Source: Bacteroidales bacterium
GTDB lineage: Bacteria; Bacteroidota; Bacteroidia; Bacteroidales; TTA-H9
Reading direction: 5' to 3'
Length of the DNA stretch: 33,882 bases
Assembly: GCA_028689615.1 (NCBI GenBank)
Contig: JAQVCV010000055.1
Span: 1-33,882 of the forward strand
Shown here: positions 21,571 to 29,906 of the stretch, one piece after another
How positions within the stretch are numbered: position 1 is the stretch's first letter
Layout of the letters: every line of letters starts with the position of its first letter
Translations under genes and position numbers: made by a program
Notes under the pieces: generated by a model
What the model was told of the DNA's origin: nothing
The model's input: the letters and a program-made list of their open reading frames with translations, nothing else
Databases searched by the model: none

Positions 21571-24021
21571 TCACTCATACCTGAGGGCATCCACGGGGTT
21601 AGCCCGCGCGCTTTTCAACACAACGGGGGTTATGGTAACGAGCATGGTAACCACCGAAAGCAGCAGCGCAGCCGGAAAAACCCACCAACCCGAATCCACT
21701 CGGTAGGCAAAGGTTTCGAGCCAGTTTTGAACCAGCAGCCAGGCAGGAACCACGGCCAGCATGTTGGCTGCCAGCACCAGCCAAAGAAACTCGCGCGTAG
21801 CCTGGCTGAAGATGTGGCCGATGCCTGCTCCGATGGCTTTCCTGATTCCAAATTCGCGGGTGCGCTGCACCACCATAACCGAAACCAGACCCAACATCCC
21901 CATGCAGGCAATGAGTATGGCCAACCCCGCGAAATAACCCGTGAGAACGGTAAGGTTTTGCTCGGGTTGGTAGAGACTGTTGTAGAACGTGTCGAGGAAG
22001 AAATAATCGAACGGCACCCCCGGTGCCACCTTATCCCAGGCCTGCTGAACAACAGCCAGTGCATTCTCTTTGGAGGTGCCGTTGAAACGCACCGCCACGT
22101 AACGGAAATAACGGGGATCGATGTGGATGATGAGGGGCTCTACCGACTGGTGGAGTGAAGCGAAGTGGAAATCGGCCACGAGGCCCACCACGCGCCCCTC
22201 TTTGGGTTGAGGCAGGGCGTAGGTGTACTGCAACGGGGTTCCCAGCGTGTCGTCAATTCCCATGGCACGTGCTGCCGCGTGGTTGATCACGAAGGCATCT
22301 TTTTCATCGTTGGGATAGAGACGGGAGAACGAGCGACCCTGGCTGACCCTGATTCCCAGTACGCGGGCGAAATCGGGGCCGGCCATGAGCATCCGCACCC
22401 CGAAATTCCCCTGCTCGTCGGGTTGCAGCCCTGTGGCACGCGATGCATCGGCGGCTCTGGGTAACCGGCAGGTAAGAAAGGGCAACCGGTCGCCCGGCAC
22501 AGCCGACAACCCGCAAACTGCCGTCACCTGCGGCTTTGAAGCCAATTCCTGCTCCATGAGCGAAGCATACGAGGTGTTGCGCGTTGAAGGGGTTCGCATC
22601 ACCAGCACGTTCTCTTTCTGAAAACCGTTGTCGTTGTGGGCTATAAAGCGCATCTGCCTGATGAGGGTGATGGTTCCTGTGATCAGCAACGCCGAAATGG
22701 CAAACTGCACCACGATGAGGCTGCGCCGGAGCCAACTCACGAAACGGTTGCCCCGGGTGGTGACTACCGAGGCCCTGATGGCGGCCAGAGGAGCAATGCG
22801 CGACAGCACCAGGGCAGGGTATCCTCCCGAAAGGAGTGTCATAAACAGAGCCAGCACCACGAAGCCAAGCCCAAATACCGGGTTAAGAAAAGCCCCCGAA
22901 TCTATGGCCTTGGAGGTTAGCTGGTTGAAGAAAGGGAGCATCATCACGGCCACCACCAGAGCAACAGCACCTGCCAGCACGATCATAATCAACGATTCTG
23001 CCATGTAACGGGTAAAAATCTGCCGTGCCGAAGCCCCGAACACTTTCCTGATTCCTGTTTCGCGCGATCGACGAAGGGTGCGGGCCACGGTGAGGTTCAC
23101 ATAGTTGATGCAGGCCATAAGCAGCACCAGCAAAGCCGCCCCCGTGAAGGCATACACCACGGCGCGGCTGCCATTCACGGCAATCTCCTTCTCTGCATTG
23201 CCATTGAGGTGAATGCCTGTTAATGGATTCAAGGCAAGGTTAACAGAGTAGCTGCCCGGGTTCTCCAGGGTGTCGCCATCCACCACGAAGCCGTAAACTT
23301 CCATCCACCGGCTGTTCATCGCAGCCTGAAGATGCCGTGGATTGGCACCTGGCTTCAGCTTCAGGTAGGTATAAAAACTCATCGGGCCAAACTCGTTCAC
23401 CCCGGGACGACGGGCTATACGGCTCATGGGAACGATGGCCGAGAGCCGCATATGGCTGTTGGCAGGCACATCGGCCACAACTGCTGCCACCGTGAGGTTT
23501 CCCCATTCGCCGGTAATCACTTTCCCGACAACGTTGGTGTTGCCAAAAAGTTTGAGTGCCAGCGAACGGGTGAGCACAATGTTATCATTAGCCAGCAGCG
23601 CTGTAGCCGCATTTCCGGCAACGATTTCCAGACCAAAAAGATCAAAAAACGTGGAGTCGGCAAAGACAATACCCTGCTCCAGCAGGGTTTTCTCGCCATG
23701 CTGCAACATCACCGGCATAAAATTGAAATGGAGACGGACGGCGGTGGCAATCTCGGGAAAACGGGCCTGCAATTCACGCGACAATGCTCCCTGGGTGGCT
23801 GCCCAATGTTCGTCGGTTCCCTGCTCGTTGATGTGGTTCTCGACCCTAAAAACCTTGTCGGCCTCGGGCCAAAACTGATCATAGCTCAGTTCGTCAATCA
23901 CATACAACGCGATGAGCATGGCCGTGAGCAACCCAGTTCCAAGTCCGGCCAGATTGATGGCCACGAAACCTTTATGATTCTTAAAACCGCGGAAAGTGGT
24001 GAGGAGGATGTTTTTAATCAT
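21571..24021 (-). CDS. FtsX/MacB-type ABC transporter permease
   Basis: 816 aa. N-terminal helix (FVAINLAGLGTGLLTAMLIALYVIDE) followed by a periplasmic MacB-like core (about 45-270). Then a three-helix FtsX block (VVYAFTGAALLVLLMACINYVNL ... GIRKVFGA), a second core domain, and a second FtsX block (GYFAGLAILIACMGMLGL ... EFGIRKAIGAG), ending SARANPVDALRYE. This duplicated eight-helix layout is the common Bacteroidota form whose ATPase is coded elsewhere; no ATPase gene is in this window. Such permeases drive mechanotransmission for export or envelope stress response. It lies downstream of the LytS/LytTR pair. Confidence 0.9.
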   Translation of the reverse strand: MIKNILLTTFRGFKNHKGFVAINLAGLGTGLLTAMLIALYVIDELSYDQFWPEADKVFRVENHINEQGTDEHWAATQGALSRELQARFPEIATAVRLHFNFMPVMLQHGEKTLLEQGIVFADSTFFDLFGLEIVAGNAATALLANDNIVLTRSLALKLFGNTNVVGKVITGEWGNLTVAAVVADVPANSHMRLSAIVPMSRIARRPGVNEFGPMSFYTYLKLKPGANPRHLQAAMNSRWMEVYGFVVDGDTLENPGSYSVNLALNPLTGIHLNGNAEKEIAVNGSRAVVYAFTGAALLVLLMACINYVNLTVARTLRRSRETGIRKVFGASARQIFTRYMAESLIMIVLAGAVALVVAVMMLPFFNQLTSKAIDSGAFLNPVFGLGFVVLALFMTLLSGGYPALVLSRIAPLAAIRASVVTTRGNRFVSWLRRSLIVVQFAISALLITGTITLIRQMRFIAHNDNGFQKENVLVMRTPSTRNTSYASLMEQELASKPQVTAVCGLSAVPGDRLPFLTCRLPRAADASRATGLQPDEQGNFGVRMLMAGPDFARVLGIRVSQGRSFSRLYPNDEKDAFVINHAAARAMGIDDTLGTPLQYTYALPQPKEGRVVGLVADFHFASLHQSVEPLIIHIDPRYFRYVAVRFNGTSKENALAVVQQAWDKVAPGVPFDYFFLDTFYNSLYQPEQNLTVLTGYFAGLAILIACMGMLGLVSVMVVQRTREFGIRKAIGAGIGHIFSQATREFLWLVLAANMLAVVPAWLLVQNWLETFAYRVDSGWWVFPAALLLSVVTMLVTITPVVLKSARANPVDALRYE

Positions 24022-24046
24022 GAGAATTAGGGATTTCGGATTTCTT

Positions 24047-24081
24047 GTTTCTGGTTTCTGGTTTCTGGTTTCTGGTTTCTG
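24047..24081. repeat. Heptanucleotide tandem repeat (gtttctg)x5
   Basis: Five perfect copies of gtttctg just upstream of the FtsX gene start (minus), in the spacer to the small membrane protein gene. A possible slippage tract. Confidence 0.9.
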
Positions 24082-24178
24082 CGGCGACTGAGCGCTTCTG
24101 ATAGCCCCGAAAGCTATCGGGGGAAGATGTCCTGGTTTCTTTAGTGAGGACCAGGGGGATGGGTTGTCACCTCTCGCC

Positions 24179-24262
24179 TCCCGATCACCATCCGGGACAC
24201 CTCCCGATTACCATCCGGGACGCCCCTCGCCCCTCGCCCCTCGCCCCTCGCCCCTCGCCCCT
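24179..24262. repeat. 24-bp direct repeat followed by (cgcccct)x6
   Basis: cccgat(c/t)accatccgggac occurs at 24179 and 24203, then six perfect heptamers cgcccct at 24221-24262. The heptamers lie inside the 3' part of the small membrane protein frame. Confidence 0.9.
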
Positions 24263-24427
24263 CGTCTCTTTCGTTCGTGCGCGTTTGGAGAAGGAAGGGA
24301 TAAACCATACGAACCACAGCACCCACCCGAAAAAGAGCAGGTAAGGCCATTCGTTTGTTTGAAACCACCTGAGTCCCAACAGGCTGAAGAAGCCGAGGAA
24401 ACCAAGATAACGCAGAGGATTTTTCAT
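24185..24427 (-). CDS. Small two-helix membrane protein with repeat-derived tail
   Basis: 80 aa from ATG 24427. Residues 1-50 look genuine: MKNPLRYLGFLGFFSLLGLRW and WPYLLFFGWVLWFVWFIPSF give two membrane segments. After KRARTKE the C-terminus is RGEGRGA-type repeat made by the six cgcccct heptamers, which read as seven-residue repeats because seven is not a multiple of three. The original end of the gene seems to have been replaced or extended by the repeat. It lies between the LytTR regulator and the FtsX permease, same strand. Function unknown. Confidence 0.55.
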   Translation of the reverse strand: MKNPLRYLGFLGFFSLLGLRWFQTNEWPYLLFFGWVLWFVWFIPSFSKRARTKETRGEGRGARGEGRGASRMVIGRCPGW

Positions 24428-24477
24428 GGATTGGAAATATCTGGATTCATTATTCCTAAGACAGTGAGGTATTGATC

Positions 24478-25257
24478 TTATTTTTCGCCTTCCGATTGGC
24501 AGCCTTTGCAACTGAGGCTGTTCATCAGTTCGACGAAGAGTGTTTTCTTGGCGCGGCTGATGGGGATGGTGCTGCCGTCGGCCAGACCCACCGAAGCTTC
24601 GTTGCGGTAGTATTTCCGAACGTAGTCAAGGTTGATCAGGTGGGAGTTGTGGGGACGGAAGAAGCTGCGATTCATCAAGATCTCGTGAAACTCCCTGAGG
24701 GGTCGCGAAACCACGATCTTCCGGCCACCTGCGATGTGAAACCGCGAGTAGCTTCCCTCGGCTTCAATTCGCACGATCTCGGTGGTGTCGAGGTATTCGT
24801 AGCCGTCGAGGGTGGAGATCACCAACCGCTTGGGGGGTTGGTTTTTCAGGTTCTCGAAGAGGGTGGCAAACGATTCTGCCGTGACCTGGGGCGCCCTGCG
24901 CTTCTCGGTAAAGCGGTTCACGGCCAACAGAAATTCCCTGATTGAAACTGGCTTCAGGATGTAGTCGAGGGCGCTGAAGCGGATTGCATCAATGGCGTAG
25001 TGGTTGTAGGCGGTCACGAACACCACATCGAAACTTTTGGATGGAAACATCCTGAGCATGTCGAACCCGCTCCCTTGCGGCATCTCCACGTCGAGAAACA
25101 CCAGATCGGGCTGTGTCTGGCTGATTACCCGAAATCCATCGGAAGCCGAATGGGCTGTGCCTGCCACAGTCAGCTCGGGGCAATGATCTGCCAGAATGGC
25201 GCTGATAAACTGCACAGCATCGGGTTCGTCGTCAATTATTACAGCTTTGTATTTCAT
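24478..25257 (-). CDS. LytTR-family response regulator
   Basis: 259 aa. Receiver domain 1-125 with acidic pocket IIDDEP (D9, D10), phospho-acceptor D56 in VFLDVEMP, and K in YILKPVS. A LytTR DNA-binding domain follows at about 145-245 (LVISTLDGYEYLDTTEIVRIEAEGSYSRF, then SFFRPHNSHLINLDYVRKYYR). It overlaps the upstream kinase gene by 4 bp (ATGA), so they are translationally coupled. Candidate targets are the neighbouring FtsX permease and TonB receptor genes; no site was identified. Confidence 0.93.
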   Translation of the reverse strand: MKYKAVIIDDEPDAVQFISAILADHCPELTVAGTAHSASDGFRVISQTQPDLVFLDVEMPQGSGFDMLRMFPSKSFDVVFVTAYNHYAIDAIRFSALDYILKPVSIREFLLAVNRFTEKRRAPQVTAESFATLFENLKNQPPKRLVISTLDGYEYLDTTEIVRIEAEGSYSRFHIAGGRKIVVSRPLREFHEILMNRSFFRPHNSHLINLDYVRKYYRNEASVGLADGSTIPISRAKKTLFVELMNSLSCKGCQSEGEK

Positions 25258-27326
25258 GGGGCATAGTTAAAAGGGAGTGTCATAACAACACGTGTGCCGG
25301 TGGGATTCCCGGAGTCATCGGTAAGATCGGTATAGGTCACCATCAGCTCTTTGCCATAAAGCTCGTTGATGAGAGCCAGACGTGTTTCGGTGATGCTGGT
25401 GGCAGCCGACTGGTGGTTTGGATTGGCCGACTGGTTGATAGCCCGGGCGGCATCACGTCCAATGCCGTTGTCTTCAACCAGGCACTCGATGTGATCGTCG
25501 CGCAGAGCGAGAGCCACCAGCACGTGACCAGCCTCCGGCTTGTGGCGCAAGCCGTGGGTGATGGCATTTTCAACCAGGGGTTGAATAAGCATAGCCGGTA
25601 CCTTCATCTCGATCAAATCAATCTCGTCGTCAACCTCGATGCGCCAGGTGAGTCGCTCCTTAAAACGGAGACCCTCCAACTCGAGGTAAAGCCTTACCAT
25701 CTCCATCTCCTCTTTAAGGGCTATGGAGTGAAGGCGACTGTTGTCGAGGGTTTTGCGGATGAGAAGCGAGAACTTGTTCAGGTATTCGTTAACAGCAATC
25801 TTGTCTTGCTGGTAGAGATAAAACTGAATGGAGTTGAGTGTATTGAAAATGAAGTGGGGGTTCATCTGCTGGCGCAGGTTGCGTTGCGTGATGTCGGCAA
25901 TGCGACCCTTCATTTCGCTGATGCGGCGACGGCTGGCAGCCCGTATCTGCATGATGATGACCACCAACACCGTTGACACCAGCGCCATCCCCACCACGAT
26001 GCTCCATGAGATTATTTTTTGTTGCCGAAGCTTCAACTGGAGCAGTTCCTGATTTTTGAGTTGTTGCTCCACGGCATACGACTCCCTGATGCGGTTCAGT
26101 CCGCGGCGGAATTGCTGCGCCTCGAGGGAGTCGCTGAACTGCTTGTGGAGGATGTGGGAGGCCAGAGCCTGACGGTAGTCTCCCAGTGTGTCGTAAAGCT
26201 TGTACTGGTCGAAATAGATCCACGACAGGTTGAAGTAGTCGCGGGCCTCTTTTCCAACGGCAATAGCACGGCCATATGCCGCGAAAGCCGAATCGGGATG
26301 GCCGGTTTCGCCCAGTATGGTCCCGACACACCCCAGGATGTTGCAATAACTACTTTTTTGATTGGCAGCGATGGCCAGTCTGAGCGATTGTCGGTACCAT
26401 TTCAGTGCCTGTTGTCTGTCGCCTTCGGTGTAAAAAAACCATGCAATCAGCATTTGTGCCGAAAGGGTTCTTACGGGTAGTCCGGCATCTTCATACAATT
26501 CGGCAGCCTTTTCGAGGTAGAGTAGAGCCTCGTCGGGCTGATGGTTTTGGAGAAAGGCATAACCGGCAAGGTTATAGCCGGTGGCCTCCATCTCGGTCAG
26601 ATTTTGTCGTTTTGCGAAGTCGGCCATGGCTAGTGCCGCTTTGGCCTGTTCGGCGCGTCGGCCCATTGAACCAAGAGCCATCGAGAGACCGCCATAAGCC
26701 AGGGCAATGCAACTATCGTTTTTAACAGACTGCGATTCGGCAAGGTTTTGTCTGAAAAGGATTTCGGCTTCGCTAAACTGGCCTGTCTGGTTGATGTAGC
26801 GTGCTATCCTGTCGTGAAGTATGCACCGGCGAAGCTTGTCGGAGGCAGGGGTTTGGTTTAGCAGGCTTTGAAGGATGGCATGGCCACGCATGGGTTCGTA
26901 CACCTCTGCCCACACCTGGGCGAGCAATAACTGATGGTTGAATGCAAGCTGGGTTTCCGTGCTGTCGGCCAAGGCCTGGGCTCGATGTACAACAGGGCGA
27001 GCCGATTCAACCAGCTGGATCCTTATTAATGAATCCGCCATCAGAATCAATCGTACCACCTCATCAGCAGCCCTTTCGCTGGCTCGAAATTGCCGGCTTG
27101 GTAATTCATCGGCCAGGGTGTTGGTTGTTGAATTTGCGGAGCAAAGGCAACTCGGATGTGCCGACACTTCAGCAGAAGTTGCGATCAGTATCATGAAGAT
27201 TATCAATAGGTATATTTTCAAATTCAAGCCCGCTCTATTTAACCCAATTCCGAATACCAACGCAAACAGCCATCCAAGATACCGGATTGTTATACCCATT
27301 GCCCGAAATGTTAAACAACTAACCAT
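25254..27326 (-). CDS. LytS-type sensor histidine kinase with TPR sensor
   Basis: 690 aa from the longest start; the true start may be later (for example ATG near residue 10 or a TTG near residue 34), since two hydrophobic stretches occur before ATSAEVSA. Residues ~90-400 are TPR repeats, then a short coiled coil, a transmembrane helix at about 438-461, and a His_kinase domain with phospho-acceptor His491 in QMNPHFIFNTLNSIQ. The ATPase domain follows (PLVENAITHGL, EDNGIGRD). This architecture senses through periplasmic TPRs and passes phosphate to the coupled LytTR regulator. The signal is unknown. Confidence 0.9.
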   Translation of the reverse strand: MVSCLTFRAMGITIRYLGWLFALVFGIGLNRAGLNLKIYLLIIFMILIATSAEVSAHPSCLCSANSTTNTLADELPSRQFRASERAADEVVRLILMADSLIRIQLVESARPVVHRAQALADSTETQLAFNHQLLLAQVWAEVYEPMRGHAILQSLLNQTPASDKLRRCILHDRIARYINQTGQFSEAEILFRQNLAESQSVKNDSCIALAYGGLSMALGSMGRRAEQAKAALAMADFAKRQNLTEMEATGYNLAGYAFLQNHQPDEALLYLEKAAELYEDAGLPVRTLSAQMLIAWFFYTEGDRQQALKWYRQSLRLAIAANQKSSYCNILGCVGTILGETGHPDSAFAAYGRAIAVGKEARDYFNLSWIYFDQYKLYDTLGDYRQALASHILHKQFSDSLEAQQFRRGLNRIRESYAVEQQLKNQELLQLKLRQQKIISWSIVVGMALVSTVLVVIIMQIRAASRRRISEMKGRIADITQRNLRQQMNPHFIFNTLNSIQFYLYQQDKIAVNEYLNKFSLLIRKTLDNSRLHSIALKEEMEMVRLYLELEGLRFKERLTWRIEVDDEIDLIEMKVPAMLIQPLVENAITHGLRHKPEAGHVLVALALRDDHIECLVEDNGIGRDAARAINQSANPNHQSAATSITETRLALINELYGKELMVTYTDLTDDSGNPTGTRVVMTLPFNYAP

Positions 27327-27672
27327 TCCAAAGATTTTACAGGCTGTAAATGTAGAGAATTAGTCGAATTTGCACTATCCGGCAATCCTGGCTGGCTAAT
27401 TTCAGCATATGGATAGGCGCTTCGGGTTTCTCATTTGCACAATTCGAAGCAGAAAAATTGTGTAATCTCCTGGATTGGGTGGCCTGATCCATTGAAAAAA
27501 GGGAAGAAAAACTGTAGTATTTTTCTGATTAAGAACTTGACACTTCCGGTGTCAGTACTCGCTTCGCAACAAGCAAAAGAAACAACAATTCAACTGTTGC
27601 TACATACTGATAATCGGCATTAGCGGTTTGTTATTAAGCATTTAAACCCAAATGGCTACACGTGTTCAGCCC

Positions 27673-28068
27673 CTAATCGGCAGTCACTTCTACCCTGTTG
27701 CCGTCGGGATCGGCAGTGCAAAACTCGTAATAACCGTCGCCGGTAACGCGGGGACCGTCGAGCAGAGGAAGTCCTGCACGTGCCATCTCTTTGCAAAGCA
27801 GGTCAACTTGCTGACGATCGGGCAACGCGAAAGCAAGGTGAATTAAACCCAAATGCTGCTTGTGAGTCCGGTCGTTGAGGTTATCAGGAATATCAGGCCG
27901 GTTCATGATTTCGAGAGCCACGCCGTTGTCGAAGGTAACCATCCAACTCTCATAGTTTTTAGATGGATTGGAATAGCGTTGGCCGGCTTTCCCGCCCAGC
28001 CACCGGGTGTAGAAATCGCGCAGCACCCCGGGTTGCCGCGTCCACATTGCAACATGACAAAGTTTCAT
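27673..28068 (-). CDS. VOC-family (glyoxalase/bleomycin-resistance-like) protein
   Basis: 131 aa from ATG 28068, chosen because MKLCHVAMWTRQP begins the first VOC beta-strand; an upstream start at 28140 would add an unlikely tail. Features: LRDFYTRWLGG, ALEIMN in the middle, HLGLIHLAFALPDRQQVDLL beginning the second half, and the closing YEFCTADPDGNRVEVTAD. The metal-site pattern (His near the start, Glu in ALEI, His in LIHLAF, Glu in RVEV) is present. Substrate unknown. It stands alone; the 346 bp to its right-hand neighbour in lower coordinates (27327-27672) holds only a short hairpin tgacac/gtgtca at 27538-27554. Confidence 0.85.
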   Translation of the reverse strand: MKLCHVAMWTRQPGVLRDFYTRWLGGKAGQRYSNPSKNYESWMVTFDNGVALEIMNRPDIPDNLNDRTHKQHLGLIHLAFALPDRQQVDLLCKEMARAGLPLLDGPRVTGDGYYEFCTADPDGNRVEVTAD

Positions 28069-28214
28069 ATCAATTTGTTTAAAGTTTAAGGGTAATGGTG
28101 GTAACCCCGATGTTGATTGGGGCATTATGTTGATGATCAAATTGCAGCAAAATTACGAATTCAAATGTTCAAACACCTGTGCTGACGGGGTTATGTATCG
28201 TCAGCAACTAATAA

Positions 28215-28241
28215 AGGCAGTCGCTTTGGAAACGACTGCCT
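28215..28241. terminator. Hairpin between VOC and YCF48-like genes
   Basis: Perfect 9-bp stem aggcagtcg (28215-28223) / cgactgcct (28233-28241). On the minus strand it is followed by ttattag, giving a modest T-rich tail, so it may end the transcript of the T9SS protein gene. Nothing else is seen in 28069-28404. Confidence 0.5.
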
Positions 28242-28404
28242 GAAATCAACCAACAGATATAGGGTGTGTATCGGAAAAATTTAGAAACAATTGGTTGAAA
28301 AAGTGCTGCTGATGCATCGCGGAAAGCTGCTATTTCGGGATGAAGGGAGTGGGCCTCCCTTGAAAAAAACTGCGGGGGCTATCACAAACCGCGGTCTGTT
28401 ATCC

Positions 28405-29706
28405 TTACTGAACGACCAACAACTTTGTGATCTTCGTTTTGCCATAGGTAACCAGCACCTGGTATGTTCCTGCCCTGAGTCCAATCAGCGGTAACGTAAG
28501 GCGGGAAATCCCTTCGTCAACGAGGTGGTTTTGATAGGGCAACCTCACCAGTTTACCGGAAACATCGAACAGTGCTACACTCACCATTTGTGAAACCGGA
28601 AGATTCAGGATCAGGCTGGTACTGATAGCGACCGGGTTGGCCGAAAGCGAAACCGTTTCGTGGGTGGCGTCCGGATCGGTCACAGCCACGAATTTATCTC
28701 TTGTCAGGATGTTACCGCCATCGCCCACAGCAAACAACAACGACCCACCAACGAACACATCGTGGAGCCACGGAGTTTTGTCGGGTATCTGGGCAATTTG
28801 CCAGGAGAGGCCATTATCGGTTGATTCATATACCGAACCCAGCCCCCCTTTCACAGAGCCACCTGCAGCCAGACCAAAACCGTTGCGCAGGTCAATGCAC
28901 TCCTGGTACTCTTCGGTTTGTTGGTTGGCTGGCCAGAATTGGTTGTTCCAATCAACTGTGGAGGTAAAAAAGCCAGCCCCGTTCATGGTTTCAATTTGCA
29001 CGGTCAGGCCGCTATCGGGGGTAAAAAAATGGGCATCGTGCGATCGGGTTTCCCAGGCTACCTGATTCTCGTCAACGGGATAAAAATCACGCCATGTAAA
29101 GGTCTGACCCCCATCGAACGACCGACCGATAAGGGAAGCGAAAATAGAGATTTTGCCGATGAACACCAAGGTGTCGTCGCCGAAGGTCTGCACGTTGTAC
29201 AGGGCTCCGAAATACCCTTCGCGAAGAGGTATCCAGGTTGCTCCAAAATCGGTGGTTTTGTGGATGTTTTGTTCGGTTCCACAAACATAACCCACTCCTG
29301 TTAAAGGGTTAACAGAAATGTTGTGCAAGTCGAGTTGTATTCCGGGGAGGGAACTGGGAATGGTAATCTGCGACCAGGTTTCTCCGTTATCACCCGATGT
29401 AAGGACAATTCCATTGGTTCCGCAGGCGAAAACCTGATTGGTGCTTGCAGCTTCAACGTGGTAGATCGTCTCAGATGTTCCGGTGAAGCATGGGGTCCAG
29501 GTTAATCCACCGTCGGTGGTTTTGAGGATGGTACCATTTTCGCCTGCCACAAAACCCACCATGTTGCTGGCAGCATCAAAAAAGTCGATGCTGTATAAAG
29601 CCGCTTCGGTGCCAGAGGTTTGGCCTGTCCAGAACGACTGCCCGCAAACCATAGCTGATTTGGCTATCAGGATTAAAACAGTTAGAAAAGTAGTGATACG
29701 AAACAT
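28405..29706 (-). CDS. T9SS-secreted YCF48/BNR-type beta-propeller protein
   Basis: 433 aa. Signal peptide MFRITTFLTVLILIAKSAMVCGQ. Repeats of the YCF48/BNR type follow: GENGTILKTTDGGLTWTP, GTNGIVLTSGDNGETWSQ, GTEQNIHKTTDFGATWIP, RSFDGGQTFTW, YESTDNGLSWQ, GDGGNILT. These are blades of a beta-propeller like photosystem II assembly factor homologues. The last ~75 residues (LSANPVAISTSLILNLP ... KITKLLVVQ) are a type A sorting domain for export through the type IX system and attachment at the cell surface. Function after export is unknown. Confidence 0.88.
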   Translation of the reverse strand: MFRITTFLTVLILIAKSAMVCGQSFWTGQTSGTEAALYSIDFFDAASNMVGFVAGENGTILKTTDGGLTWTPCFTGTSETIYHVEAASTNQVFACGTNGIVLTSGDNGETWSQITIPSSLPGIQLDLHNISVNPLTGVGYVCGTEQNIHKTTDFGATWIPLREGYFGALYNVQTFGDDTLVFIGKISIFASLIGRSFDGGQTFTWRDFYPVDENQVAWETRSHDAHFFTPDSGLTVQIETMNGAGFFTSTVDWNNQFWPANQQTEEYQECIDLRNGFGLAAGGSVKGGLGSVYESTDNGLSWQIAQIPDKTPWLHDVFVGGSLLFAVGDGGNILTRDKFVAVTDPDATHETVSLSANPVAISTSLILNLPVSQMVSVALFDVSGKLVRLPYQNHLVDEGISRLTLPLIGLRAGTYQVLVTYGKTKITKLLVVQ

Positions 29707-29740
29707 TTTTTTATTTTTTTGATGATTAAAAAGAGTGCGG

Positions 29741-29772
29741 CAAAATTACATGACCTGTACTATCCGAAACAA
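29741..29772 (-). promoter_or_regulatory. Promoter of the YCF48-like gene
   Basis: Minus-strand TAATTTTG (29741-29748) fits the -7 consensus TAnnTTTG, with TTG at 29770-29772 at a spacing of 21 bp. The start codon is about 35 bp downstream. Confidence 0.6.
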
Positions 29773-29858
29773 TCCGGCGCAACACGGAAAGTTTTAGGGG
29801 CGACTCCGTACTGGTACTGATTTTTATAGTATTGCCATCAAAAACGTCCTTCTCTTCC

Positions 29859-29866
29859 TACCTTTG
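29859..29866 (+). promoter_or_regulatory. -7 box (TACCTTTG) of the TPR-kinase gene
   Basis: Exact TAnnTTTG match 40 bp before the ATG at 29907. A TTG at 29832 stands slightly far (24 bp spacer). Confidence 0.5.
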
Positions 29867-29906
29867 CAGCAGGCAAAGGCGCATTTAGTGCTTTGGTCAT
29901 CGACAC

